From: Deltaproteobacteria bacterium
Lineage (GTDB): Bacteria; Desulfobacterota; Desulfobacteria; Desulfobacterales; Desulfosarcinaceae
NCBI GenBank assembly: GCA_021824175.1
Contig: JAKALP010000007.1
Location: 1-64,000, forward strand
Reading direction: 5' to 3'
DNA length: 64,000 bases
Positions 34,865-43,383 of the stretch are shown piece by piece. A model generated the notes under the pieces. That model ran no database searches. It was not told the DNA's origin and was given only the letters and a program-made list of their open reading frames with translations. Position numbers and translations under genes: made by a program. Each line of letters opens with the position of its first letter. Within the stretch, counting starts at the first letter, position 1.

Positions 34865-36373
34865 ATGGAGCATTCAAAAAGAAGTATAAGCAAAAGAATC
34901 CTTAGCCTGGGCCTGGCCCTGGGCATTGCCGGCGCGGCTGCCGCCCTCGACGGCTGCGCCGTGGGGCCGGATTTCGTGCGTCCGGCGCCGCCAAAAGAAG
35001 ATCGTTACACGGCGGGCCCAACCCCCGTCCAGATCGCGCCGGCCGGGGGTGCCGCCGGTCAGGAGATCCATCTGGGTCAAGAGATCGCCGCCCAATGGTG
35101 GACCCTCTTCAATGTGCCGGCGCTTGACGGCGTGCTCAAGGAAGCCCTTGAAAAAAGCCCGACCCTCGCGGCCGCGCGGGCCACCCTGGCCGCCAATCTC
35201 GAAGCCGTGACCGCGGCCAGGGGCGGATTCTTCCCCCAGCTGGACGCCTCGGCCGGCTTCACCCGCCAGAAGCCGTCGGCCTTCTCGCAGCAGAATAGTT
35301 TTCCCGGTGCCAACACCCAGTCCACGGATCTCTACTCCCTGGGCGCCACGGTCAGTTACGCGCCGGATGTCTTCGGCGGCCTGCGGCGCAAAGTAGAGCA
35401 GCAGCAGAGCCTGGCCGAATATCAGCGCGACGAGCTGGCCGCCGCCTACCTGAGCCTCACCGGCAACAGCGTCACCCAGGCCGTCACCATTGCTTCCCTG
35501 CGCGCCCAGATCCAGGCCACCGAAGATGTCATCGCCGACGACGAGCAGAATCTCGCCCTGGTCCGCCTGAAGTATGAAGCCGGTAAAGCGGCCCGCACCG
35601 ATGTGCTGACCGCCGAAACCCAGCTGGCCAGCGATCGCACCGGCCTGCCGCCGCTGCGCCAGCAGCTCAGCGCGGCGCGCCACGCCCTGTCGATCCTCAG
35701 CGGCCGTGGGCCGGGCGAATGGTCCCCGCCGGACTTCGACCTCAACGCCTTCAGACTGCCCCATGACCTGCCCCTGACCCTGCCCGCGGAACTCGTCCGC
35801 CGGCGGCCGGACATCCTGGCCGCTGAAGCCCAGCTGCACGCCAGCAGCGCGGCCATCGGCGTGGCCGCGGCCCAGCTCTACCCGGCCCTGACCTTGTCCG
35901 GCTCCCTGGGCCAAGAAGCGCCGGGCATCGACACCCTGTTCAAGGAGATCAACCAATTCTGGAGCCTGGCCGCCAACCTCAGCGGCCCCCTCTTCCACGG
36001 CGGCAGCCTCAGGGCCCAGAAGCGCGCGGCCGTGGACACGTATCACGCGACTTTGGCCACCTACGAACAAACCGTGCTCCAGGGCCTGCAGCAGGTGGCC
36101 GACACTCTCCAGGCTTTGCAGCACGACGCGCAGCTCATGGCCGCCGCCGCCCAGCTGCTCCAGACCGCGAACGACTCCCTGGCCCTGCAGCGGCTCAGCT
36201 ACCAAAGCGGGAAATCCGATATTCTCCAACTGATCATCGCCGAGCGCGCCTACCAGGAAGCGCGCCTGACCTATGCCCGGGCCGGCGCCCAACAACTGCT
36301 CGATACCACCCAGCTCTTCGTGGCCCTGGGCGGCGGCTGGTGGCAGACCGAAATCGCCCATGCTTCCGGGTAG
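34865..36373 (+). CDS. Outer-membrane efflux lipoprotein, NodT/OprM type
   Basis: 502 residues. A lipobox LDGCAVGPDF (Cys near residue 31) and the characteristic AVGPDFVRP start define the NodT family. Two outer-membrane-factor repeats with long helices are seen (residues about 60-260 and 270-485); LVRRRPDILAAEAQLHA is the family signature. It completes the MacA-MacB pump, nine bases after macB. G+C-rich like its partners; the following DNA holds an epimerase fragment. Confidence 0.93.
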   Translation: MEHSKRSISKRILSLGLALGIAGAAAALDGCAVGPDFVRPAPPKEDRYTAGPTPVQIAPAGGAAGQEIHLGQEIAAQWWTLFNVPALDGVLKEALEKSPTLAAARATLAANLEAVTAARGGFFPQLDASAGFTRQKPSAFSQQNSFPGANTQSTDLYSLGATVSYAPDVFGGLRRKVEQQQSLAEYQRDELAAAYLSLTGNSVTQAVTIASLRAQIQATEDVIADDEQNLALVRLKYEAGKAARTDVLTAETQLASDRTGLPPLRQQLSAARHALSILSGRGPGEWSPPDFDLNAFRLPHDLPLTLPAELVRRRPDILAAEAQLHASSAAIGVAAAQLYPALTLSGSLGQEAPGIDTLFKEINQFWSLAANLSGPLFHGGSLRAQKRAAVDTYHATLATYEQTVLQGLQQVADTLQALQHDAQLMAAAAQLLQTANDSLALQRLSYQSGKSDILQLIIAERAYQEARLTYARAGAQQLLDTTQLFVALGGGWWQTEIAHASG

Positions 36374-36471
36374 CGGCCCAATTTGACTTTTGCTTGGGGA
36401 GACGCTTCCGGCCCCGTTTCTGCGCCATGGACTCCTTTACGAGCCAGGCACCGGTTTTGCAGAAAACGGGA

Positions 36472-36648
36472 ATGATTGCTGATCGGGTCCGCAGACGCCG
36501 TCTGCCCATCGTCGGTGACGGTGCCGGCATCTGGTCGTTCATTCATATAAGTAATGAGGCTCCAGCAACGGCGGCTGCGATTGCCCATGGCGAACCCGGT
36601 ATATACAAAGTCGTGGACGACGAACCGGCGCCGGTCTCCATATGGCTG
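36472..36648 (+). pseudogene. Fragment of an NAD-dependent epimerase/dehydratase gene
   Basis: 59 codons that match the C-terminal third of extended SDR epimerases: ADRVRRRRLPIVGDGAGIW, then SFIH, PGIYKVVDDEPAPVSIWL. The usual FIHVDDAAxAT segment has become FIHISNEAPAT. The N-terminal Rossmann domain and the end of the protein are missing, and the frame is open only because of its short length. It lies directly after the imported-looking efflux operon and antisense-adjacent to the MORN gene, so it probably marks a rearrangement scar. Confidence 0.75.
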
Positions 36649-36739
36649 AAGGTGAAACGCGAACTCAAAGGGCCGATCTATCCTATCTGGCGGCATGGTT
36701 TTGTGGAAGGGCTTGGCGACCAGTAGGGTCTGGCCAAAC

Positions 36740-37909
36740 CTACCAAATGCATGCTTGCCATTGGCCGGATTGCGGATCAAAAGGCGCGCAGAGGCACCAG
36801 CGGCGGTCCTGGGCGAACTCCCTGGAACACCAGGTGCGTTCCTCGTTGACGCGGGCTTGATGCTCGGCCTGGAGTTTCTGCTGGGCCTCGGCGAGGCGGT
36901 AGAGTCTGGCGGCTTGCTGGTTTTCCAAAAATGTCTGATAGGCGGCTTGATAGATCGCCATGAAAGCCTCATCGGCCCCAAGGGTCATCGAATAGGGACA
37001 ATAGCTGAAAAACTGCTCGATTTCGTGGCGCTCCTCAATGGCCACCTCGATTTTAGCCAGCGATTCAAAGGAAGGGGTGACATCCAGGCCATTTTCGAAA
37101 GTGCAATACTCTGGCCCCCACTCGCCGCTGCGCAGGCCGGTGCCCTGGGGTTTTTCACCTGAAAAGGCGCCCGTGAAGAGAATGCGCCCGTCAAGGGTCA
37201 TCCACACGCCTGAGCCCAAGGGTCTTCCCTTGGCGAGCCGTCCCATGTAAATGCTTCCATCAGGGAAGAAAAACCGTCCTTTTTCGGTCAAGTGGCCATG
37301 GTTGAAGACTCCTTCGTAACGGCTGCCGTCGGGCCAGATGAGCATCCCTTTGCCGTGGGGCAGACCATCCATCTCCGGGCCTTCATAGGCGGTGTCGAAG
37401 TACTCCTTGACGTGGGCGCTCGCTTCGGCCATCAGCTCTTGGGTCAGGACGCGTTTGGCAGTGAACCCCGCCAAAAGTTGCGTGGTTGCATCTTGACGCC
37501 GGATGCCCGCGCCATCTTCGTAAATATAAATGTAGCTCCGGCCGGTATCCTGATGGGAGAAATTCAAGGGTTGCCCTACGCTCATGGGGGCGCTGGTTTC
37601 GCCAAACAACGTCTCCTCGGGCCGCAAGAAATTGAGGTAGTAATCTCCGGGCCACAACTCGATGCGGAAGTAATTCTCCTGGGTCAAGCGGCCCAGGGTG
37701 CGGCCGTCCAGTTGCAGCAGATGGGTGCTGCCGCCGCCCTGGTAATTGACTTCGCGGTAAATGTATATCAACACTTTGTCGGCCGCGGGCCTTCTTATGG
37801 GCGCCGTCAGGCGTGCTTCTTGCGTTTGCGGCGCCTTGGACACATGGACACAGGCCACCAACACTACGGCGCCAAACAGAAAACCGAAGCAAAACCATCG
37901 GCCGGTCAT
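36740..37909 (-). CDS. MORN-repeat lipoprotein with DUF2846-like domain
   Basis: 389 residues. Lipobox-like VVLVAC (Cys 20) ends a hydrophobic start. Residues about 45-110 (VLIYIYREVNYQGGG to FRIELWPGDYYL) resemble DUF2846, a lipoprotein-associated domain. At least three MORN repeats follow (HGKGMLIWPDGSRYEGVF, KGRFFFPDGSIYMGRL, LGSGVWMTLDGRILFTGAF). The C-terminal 100 residues are a charged coiled coil with several cysteines (ERTWCSREFAQDRRWCLC). Function unknown; MORN repeats often bind lipids or proteins. Confidence 0.8.
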   Translation of the reverse strand: MTGRWFCFGFLFGAVVLVACVHVSKAPQTQEARLTAPIRRPAADKVLIYIYREVNYQGGGSTHLLQLDGRTLGRLTQENYFRIELWPGDYYLNFLRPEETLFGETSAPMSVGQPLNFSHQDTGRSYIYIYEDGAGIRRQDATTQLLAGFTAKRVLTQELMAEASAHVKEYFDTAYEGPEMDGLPHGKGMLIWPDGSRYEGVFNHGHLTEKGRFFFPDGSIYMGRLAKGRPLGSGVWMTLDGRILFTGAFSGEKPQGTGLRSGEWGPEYCTFENGLDVTPSFESLAKIEVAIEERHEIEQFFSYCPYSMTLGADEAFMAIYQAAYQTFLENQQAARLYRLAEAQQKLQAEHQARVNEERTWCSREFAQDRRWCLCAPFDPQSGQWQACIW

Positions 37910-38263
37910 GGTGCATCCCCTCGTTAAAAATGGAAGTTTAAACCTCTACATTTCATATAGAATGCAGGTTGCGGGCCAATGGTACTGAATTGCTCAAAAA
38001 AGGGGAAATGCTTCACCGCGACATTGTGGGACGACTTAGCAGCAATCGATCAAAGGATGCCCCTTCACCTTGATTTTCGGGCGCTTGGACCGTCATATTG
38101 GAACGGGGTGATGACCAGAATTAATGAAGTTGCGGCGCGGACCGTGGAATGGGTGAGGCACTATCTAAGCAATTCGAAGTACCGCCCCAAAGCTGCAAAA
38201 AACGATACAGGTGAAACAATTGTGAACACCAACCGTCGCTACAATTCGGCGACAGCCGCCTGC
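37910..38263. other. 354-base region without a recognised gene
   Basis: Lies between the MORN gene start and the chimeric pseudogene end. The plus-strand frame that crosses it continues antisense through the pseudogene and has no family resemblance. No hairpin with T-run, repeat array or promoter was recognised. Likely decaying sequence. Confidence 0.4.
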
Positions 38264-39169
38264 CTAAATCTTGATGGCCAGAATATCAGCAAATGCATCC
38301 AGAGCGGTCTCAATGGGAATGGCGAACCCAATGCCTTCGGCCTCGGCATGCCGCGCCGTATTGATGCCGATCACGGAGCCGGCCTCATTGATCAGCGGGC
38401 CGCCACTGTTGCCGGGATTGATGGGCGCATCGGTCTGAATGAACTTCTCCTCACCAAAAGTACGGCGGCCGGAAAGCACGCCGGCCGTGACACTATGCCG
38501 AAGGCCTTCGGGATTGCCGATGGTGAAGAGCTTTTGCCCGAATTGCAGCTTCTGGGCCGAATCGGCCTGGATGGCCGGGCACTCTTTATCCACGATCTGA
38601 AGCAGCGCCAGATCATGATTTTCGCTGATCTGCTGGGCAGCATCTTCTTCGCCCAGGGCTTCGTGGGTGCGCGCCAGCAGCAGGCGGAACTGGTCGGCCT
38701 TGAAATCGTTGTTGCCTTCCAGCAGCCGGTTCAAATGCTTCTTGGCAATGGCATAGTCGCCTTTGAAGAAACAGGCGCAGCTCAACCCTTCCAGTTAATG
38801 GGGATCATCCGCGTAGAGGCCGTCCAGAGATTGATGGTACAGCGCGATGGCGGCATCGAACATGCCACTGTTGACATAGGCGTCGGCCAAGGCCTTTTTG
38901 TTCTTCAGACTGGGGGTGCGTTCCACTTCGGCTTGCAGCAAACGCACCTGTTTGCCGGGATTGAGGACCTGGCTGACGTTGTTCGTGAACTTTTGCATGC
39001 GGTAGTCGCGCTGCAGCGAAGGCAGGTATTCGGCGAAGAAATAGACCAAACTGCCGATCACTGGAAAAAAGAGGATAATGTAAATCCAGTAGCGGTCGCT
39101 GCCCAAACGGATGGCGTGAATGATGAAGAAGGCTTGAAAGCACATTTCGAGCACAGCTAATACTGGCAT
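38264..39169 (-). pseudogene. Chimeric TPR / serine-protease pseudogene with in-frame stop
   Basis: One reading frame interrupted by TAA at 38797-38795. Before the stop: 124 residues of a membrane-anchored TPR protein (FFPVIGSLVYFFAEYLP, KKALADAYVNSGMFDAAIAL, LDGLYADDPH). After the stop the same family continues (GDYAIAKKHLNRLLEGNN, LLLARTHEALGE), so the stop is a nonsense change. The TPR part then runs abruptly into the second half of a DegP/trypsin-like protease (NHDLALLQIV, INPGNSGGPLINEAGSVIG): Asp and Ser of the triad are present, but the His-bearing first barrel is gone. A deletion evidently fused two genes. Re-initiation at a TTG (38785) is possible but would not give an active protease. 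Confidence 0.8.
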
Positions 39170-39236
39170 GGCTTATCCTTTTAACAAAAGACGGCAAAAT
39201 GCCGAAAAGTGTTTGCGCCAAGATTTTATAAAAAGT

Positions 39237-39312
39237 CACCACAGTGGCCACAGAGATCGCAGAGGAGAGAAATAATTATCTCTCCTCTGTGATCTCCGCG
39301 TTCTCTGTGGTG
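39237..39312. repeat. Period-9 stutter hairpin (CACAGAGAT family)
   Basis: Arm 1 (39237-39270) steps by nine: CACAGTGGC, CACAGAGAT, CGCAGAGGA, GAGA. Arm 2 (39279-39312) is its inverted copy: TCTCCTCTG, TGATCTCCG, CGTTCTCTG, TGGTG. The loop is eight A/T bases. The innermost GCAGAGGAGAGA/TCTCTCCTCTG pairing is nearly perfect. The same nonamer family recurs at 43.2 kb. Confidence 0.82.
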
Positions 39313-39368
39313 TGAATATAAAGAAATGAATAAAGATCTAATCAGAAGTAAAAATTGCGGGTAAACAC

Positions 39369-39872
39369 TTATTTGATTTTGGTCAGAGCCGTGCGCATCA
39401 GCTTCTCGCAAGCGGTCTGTTGGGCCGCCTCGGTGGCGCCCATGACCAGCGTGGTGATGATCAAATAGTGGCTTCCCTTGAAGGTATTGAGCTGGACCAT
39501 GCCATAGCCGGGGCTGGAAAAAAATGATCTGTCGCCAATGTCGGCGGCCTTGGAAACGGGAATCTTGCGTTTTTGCAGCTCCGCTTTGACATTATCGGCA
39601 GTTTCGCCCGGAGCTGCTGGTTTGATCAGGATGCTGAAAGAACCGTAAGAGCCGATCTTATACTGGCAAGGCGCGCCCACCATTGGGTTGGCGGCGGTAT
39701 TGGCCTTGCCGTCGGTGACTTCCTGACCAAAGGCCGCTTTAATTTCATCCTTGGTCAACAAAGAACAGCTATCAATCTGCTGGGCTTCCCCGGCGACGGC
39801 CAGGTTCGACAAGCCGAATAAGATAATTACTGCGATCAACATGACTTCCTTCAAACAAATACTTCTGCTCAT
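39369..39872 (-). CDS. Secreted protein of unknown function
   Basis: 167 residues with a signal peptide (hydrophobic LIAVIILFGLSNLAVA, cleavage after AVAGEA). The mature part starts QIDSCSLLTKDEIKAAFGQEV and contains GAPCQYKIGSYGSFSILI and QTACEKLMRTAL; the Cys-Ser-Leu-Leu-T-x-E-I pattern is like DUF3558/DUF4245-type envelope proteins. Probably periplasmic. Its start overlaps the stop of a small upstream ORF by ATGA, suggesting a two-gene unit. Function unknown. Confidence 0.75.
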   Translation of the reverse strand: MSRSICLKEVMLIAVIILFGLSNLAVAGEAQQIDSCSLLTKDEIKAAFGQEVTDGKANTAANPMVGAPCQYKIGSYGSFSILIKPAAPGETADNVKAELQKRKIPVSKAADIGDRSFFSSPGYGMVQLNTFKGSHYLIITTLVMGATEAAQQTACEKLMRTALTKIK

Positions 39873-40015
39873 TGGCGATCTCCTGTTTGTGTGTGTGGCT
39901 CTTCGGGCAATTGATCAATTGCTATCTCAAAATAATCTTTTGGCCCAAACTCTTCATTTTGGGATAGTTTGGTCTCAATTTCACTCCACTCTTTTTCAGA
40001 AATTTTCTCCATCAT
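39869..40015 (-). CDS. Small acidic protein, translationally coupled to the secreted protein
   Basis: 48 residues from the ATG at 40015 (MMEKISEKEWSEIETKL, then NEEFGPKDYFEIAIDQLPEE). A GGGCGAG sequence seven bases before this ATG is a fair ribosome site; an ATG six codons upstream lacks one. The stop overlaps the next start in ATGA. The composition is coding-like and acidic with no membrane segment. No family recognised. It follows the ASKHA gene by about 40 bases. Confidence 0.5.
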   Translation of the reverse strand: MMEKISEKEWSEIETKLSQNEEFGPKDYFEIAIDQLPEEPHTQTGDRQ

Positions 40016-40055
40016 AAATAGACTCGCCCGCATGCATAACTGTGAATCTACCAAT

Positions 40056-42032
40056 TCATTGTCCCTCTTTGCTCCGCCCCCGCATCTTGGCCACATCCGC
40101 CCGGTGTTGGGTCACCTGTTCGTTAACTCCGGGGAAGCGGTTGAGATCGGTATGGGGTAGAAACAGGGCCGCGATGTAATTATCCATGTAGGAGTGGGTT
40201 TCCGACAGCTCGAAGTTGGTCATCATGTTGGTGACGCCCACCACTTCCTGGCGGATGCTGTTGGTCAGGGCGCTCATGCGGGCACCCAGCAGGGAGCTGT
40301 TGCCCACATAGATCACTTTCTCCGGTGCCACTTCGGGCAGCAGCCCGATGGTCATGGCGCGCTCTAAGTCCACATAGCTGCCAAAGCCGCCGGCCAGGAT
40401 GATCTGCTCGATGTTGTCCGGCTGCATCCCCACTTCGGCCAGCAAGGTCATGCAGCCGGCATAGATGGCGCCCTTGGCCCGGATCAGGTTTTCGATGTCG
40501 ATCTCGTTGATGACAATATCGCGGTCGATCTGGGTCTGCTCTTTGTAAGCCAGCACATACTCCCAGACATTGCTATTTTCGCGGATGCGCGGGGTCTTCA
40601 GGCTGCGGTCGAATTTGCCCTGATTGTCGATCACGCCCGTTTCAAACAAGGTGGCCACGATGATGATCAGTCCCGAGCCGCAGATGCCCTTGGGCCGCAC
40701 ATTGCCGATGGTCATGAGCATGGGTTCCAGGGTGATGGGATCAATGGAGAAATCCTCGATGGCGCCCTTGGCCGCCCGCATGCCGAAAGTGATGCCGCCG
40801 CCTTCAAAGGCCGGGCCGGCGCTGCAGGCCGCGCAAGCCATCCAATCCTTGTTGCCCACCACCACTTCGGCGTTGGTGCCGATGTCCAGGAAGAGCGTCA
40901 ACTTTTCCGTGCGGTACATGCCGCTGCCCATGACGCCGGCCACGATATCGCCGCCCACATAACTGGACACCTGGGGATAGACCAGGGCCGTGACATGGCG
41001 CTCGAAGTTCAATCCCAGGTCAGCGGCCCGGATAGGCGGATAGATGGTGGCCGTGGGCACATAGGGCGAGCGCCGGATGTAGCGCGGGTCCACGGAGACC
41101 AGCAACTGGGTCATGGTGGTGTTGCCCGCCAGGGTGATCAGGGAGATGTCTTCGCGGGCCACTTTGGATTCTTTCACGATCTGGTCGATGACCTTGTTGG
41201 CCGTGGCGATCACGGCCCGGTTGAGGGTCTCCAACCCCTGGGGCTTTTCGGCAAACATGATGCGCGTGATCACATCTTCGCCGTAGCTGATCTGGCCATT
41301 AAACTCGCCGTGCTCGGCCAGCGCTTTGCCTGACACCAGATCCACCATCTGACCCCATACGGTGGTAGTGCCGATATCCATGGCCACGGCATAGTTCTGG
41401 GCCGTGGTGTCGCCAGCCTGCACATTCATGATGAGGGTCTTGCCCGAGGAACGCACGGGTCGCGCAAGCGTGACCGTCACCTTGAAATTCTGTTCCCTGA
41501 AGACTGTGGGGATTTTGCGGATCACGTCCAGCAGCACCTGCAGGCCATGCTCGTTATGGTGCATGCGCAGATGGTTGACCAGACGGGTCACGTCCGGCAG
41601 ATGGTCCTGAGCATCGGGAGGAGTGAGTTCCAGGTAGAGTTTTTCCACGGCCGGCAGGAACAAGCCCTGCTCCTTGATCTCCTCAAATCCGATCTGCTGA
41701 ACCGTGGCCGTGCGCCGGGGGGCCTTGCGCCGCAGGGCCGAAGCATCCACCACCGATTCCACCGGAATGCGCACCTGCACATCGCTGAACACTTGAGTTT
41801 TGCAGGCCAGGCGATAGCCCCTGGCCCAATCCTCCTTGCTGATGCGCTCGGAGGGTTCGCTTTCGACCGTGCCAGCTTCAACGATCACGCGGCACTTGCC
41901 GCACACCCCGTCCCCGCCGCACGAGGCGTTGATATGCACACCCGCGGCCATAGCGGCCCGCAGCAGGGTCTCGCCCTGGGGCACGCGAATGGGGACATTG
42001 CTGGGTAGGAAGGTGACTTGAATCTCACTCAT
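40056..42032 (-). CDS. 2Fe-2S ferredoxin-ASKHA protein, RACo-type activator of corrinoid proteins
   Basis: 658 residues. The N-terminal 2Fe-2S domain (1-95) has CGGDGVCGKCRV and a later Cys in RLACKTQ. A linker (about 95-210) leads to an ASKHA ATPase domain of the DUF4445 type starting YAVAMDIGTTTVWGQMVDL, with FLDIGTNAEVVVGNK and LAGGFGSYVDLERA. RACo proteins use reduced ferredoxin and ATP to reactivate Co(II) corrinoids in methyltransferases and acetyl-CoA synthase. No corrinoid protein or methyltransferase is in the window, so the target lies elsewhere. Confidence 0.88.
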   Translation of the reverse strand: MSEIQVTFLPSNVPIRVPQGETLLRAAMAAGVHINASCGGDGVCGKCRVIVEAGTVESEPSERISKEDWARGYRLACKTQVFSDVQVRIPVESVVDASALRRKAPRRTATVQQIGFEEIKEQGLFLPAVEKLYLELTPPDAQDHLPDVTRLVNHLRMHHNEHGLQVLLDVIRKIPTVFREQNFKVTVTLARPVRSSGKTLIMNVQAGDTTAQNYAVAMDIGTTTVWGQMVDLVSGKALAEHGEFNGQISYGEDVITRIMFAEKPQGLETLNRAVIATANKVIDQIVKESKVAREDISLITLAGNTTMTQLLVSVDPRYIRRSPYVPTATIYPPIRAADLGLNFERHVTALVYPQVSSYVGGDIVAGVMGSGMYRTEKLTLFLDIGTNAEVVVGNKDWMACAACSAGPAFEGGGITFGMRAAKGAIEDFSIDPITLEPMLMTIGNVRPKGICGSGLIIIVATLFETGVIDNQGKFDRSLKTPRIRENSNVWEYVLAYKEQTQIDRDIVINEIDIENLIRAKGAIYAGCMTLLAEVGMQPDNIEQIILAGGFGSYVDLERAMTIGLLPEVAPEKVIYVGNSSLLGARMSALTNSIRQEVVGVTNMMTNFELSETHSYMDNYIAALFLPHTDLNRFPGVNEQVTQHRADVAKMRGRSKEGQ

Positions 42033-42283
42033 GGGAGCTCCTTGATGGGTTCATTCAAAATTGAATCTTTATGCATTTTAGGCCCAAGGGTTGTCAAATG
42101 CTATTGGGAACATAAGGGCAGACATCTGTATTTCCGTGTGACGCCGCCCGCCAATCATTTGATATGTCGCGCTGCCGCGCCGTTGCGTCAAAATCATAAA
42201 ATGGTTATTGTCCCACCCAACGGGCGGCCCGAGCGATCCAAATGAGCGCGCCCCATATCATAAATCAAAGGAATGAGTTGTCG

Positions 42284-43090
42284 ATGCAGTGGACTGTCGA
42301 GGCCGAAGCAGCCATTAAAAAAGTGCCATTTTTTGTGCGCAAACGGGTGCGGGCGCGGGTGGAAAACGAAACCCGCCAGGAAGGCAAAGATACGGTCACG
42401 CTGGCCGAAGTCACCGCCACCCAGCAGCGCTACCTCACCGGCATGGCCGCCGAGGTCAAAGGGTATCAATTGGATGCCTGCTTTGGCCCGGCCGGCTGCC
42501 CCAATCAGATTCAGCCCAGCACGGGCTTGCCGGAAAAGATTGAAAATCTCCTGCGCGCGGCCGACTTGGTCGGCTTTTTGAAATCCAAGGGCATCCAGGA
42601 TCTCAAATTCCATCACGAATTCCGCGTCACCCTGGCCGACTGCCCCAATGCCTGCTCCCAGCCCCAGATCAAGGATATTGGCATCATCGGCGCGGCCCGG
42701 CCCCAGGTGGGAGAAGAAGCATGCAGCGGCTGCAACACCTGCGTGGAGACCTGCCGGGAAGGGGCCATCAGCCTCGATGACCAACCCCGGCCGCGGATTG
42801 AACAAGAGCGGTGTGTGGCGTGCGGCCAATGTATCCCGGTTTGCCCCACGGGGACCATCGTGGCCGGCCCTAAAGGCTACCGGGTGCAACTGGGCGGCAA
42901 GCTGGGCCGCCATCCCCAGCTGGCCAGGGAACTGCCCGGCATTTACACCGAAGAAGTTGTAGTAGAGATCGTCGCGGCCTGCATCGAACTCTACAAGCAG
43001 AAAAGCCGGCGAGGCGAACGCTTCGGCGAACTGCTGCAAGCGGAGGATTTTGAACGGCTGGCACGGCAATTTGCTTCCCGGCGGCTATAA
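42284..43090 (+). CDS. PCP_red-type N-terminus fused to sulfite-reductase-like and 2x[4Fe-4S] ferredoxin domains
   Basis: 268 residues from the ATG giving MQWTVEAEAAIKKVPFFVR, with AAGGA upstream; the ATG 14 codons earlier has no site. Residues 1-60 match the PCP_red domain (light-independent protochlorophyllide reductase-like). The middle region (DCPNACSQPQIKDIGI) resembles the siroheme-binding NIR/SIR C-terminal domain. Two ferredoxin clusters follow: CSGCNTCVETC and CVACGQCIPVC. This architecture is common in sulfate reducers and related anaerobes; it probably carries electrons, but the reaction is not known. Divergent from the RACo-type gene. Confidence 0.8.
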   Translation: MQWTVEAEAAIKKVPFFVRKRVRARVENETRQEGKDTVTLAEVTATQQRYLTGMAAEVKGYQLDACFGPAGCPNQIQPSTGLPEKIENLLRAADLVGFLKSKGIQDLKFHHEFRVTLADCPNACSQPQIKDIGIIGAARPQVGEEACSGCNTCVETCREGAISLDDQPRPRIEQERCVACGQCIPVCPTGTIVAGPKGYRVQLGGKLGRHPQLARELPGIYTEEVVVEIVAACIELYKQKSRRGERFGELLQAEDFERLARQFASRRL

Positions 43091-43168
43091 AATTGCATCT
43101 GGGCTTCTACACAATTCTTTCATATTGGACACAATGTATTATCGATCTTTCGCTGATGGTACAATTCA

Positions 43169-43336
43169 GCGCAAGGCGGTAGAGATCGCCGAGGAGCGCA
43201 GAGGTTTCGTGAGATCCAATCATTGGGCCGACGATTTACCGGCATGCAGTTCAGGCAGGAAAGTATTGTATGAAGGACATCTGTTCTTTTTACACTGACT
43301 CCGCGCTTCTTTGCGGTCTCTGCGCCTGCGTTGAAA
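43169..43336. repeat. Period-9 stutter arms (GCAGAGG family) upstream of nhaA
   Basis: Arm 1 (43169-43204): GCGCAAGGC, GGTAGAGAT, CGCCGAGGA, GCGCAGAGG. Arm 2 (43299-43336), inverted: CTCCGCG, CTTCTTTGC, GGTCTCTGC, GCCTGCGTT. Arms are separated by about 95 bases. The second and third units align unit by unit with the hairpin at 39.24 kb (GGTAGAGAT with CACAGAGAT, CGCCGAGGA with CGCAGAGGA), so both derive from one family. Confidence 0.75.
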
Positions 43337-43383
43337 TAGTTACCACCAATTATTCGACCTTAGCAATTTTTGAAAGAAGGATC

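Noticed and set aside
32777-36361. Two very long minus-strand ORFs (698 and 495 codons) opposite macB and the efflux channel
   Set aside because: High G+C removes stop codons from antisense frames; both read through known domains on the other strand and are rich in G, H, D and R without motifs.
36340-36726. Complete 128-residue protein downstream of the efflux operon
   Set aside because: Only codons 45-103 match a family (SDR epimerase C-terminal part); the flanking codons show no homology and overlap the efflux gene end, so it is scored as a gene fragment.
37979-39160. Long plus-strand ORF (393 codons) over the TPR/protease locus
   Set aside because: It is antisense to recognisable TPR and protease sequence, has no family resemblance and no ribosome site; the minus-strand reading is the real, broken gene.
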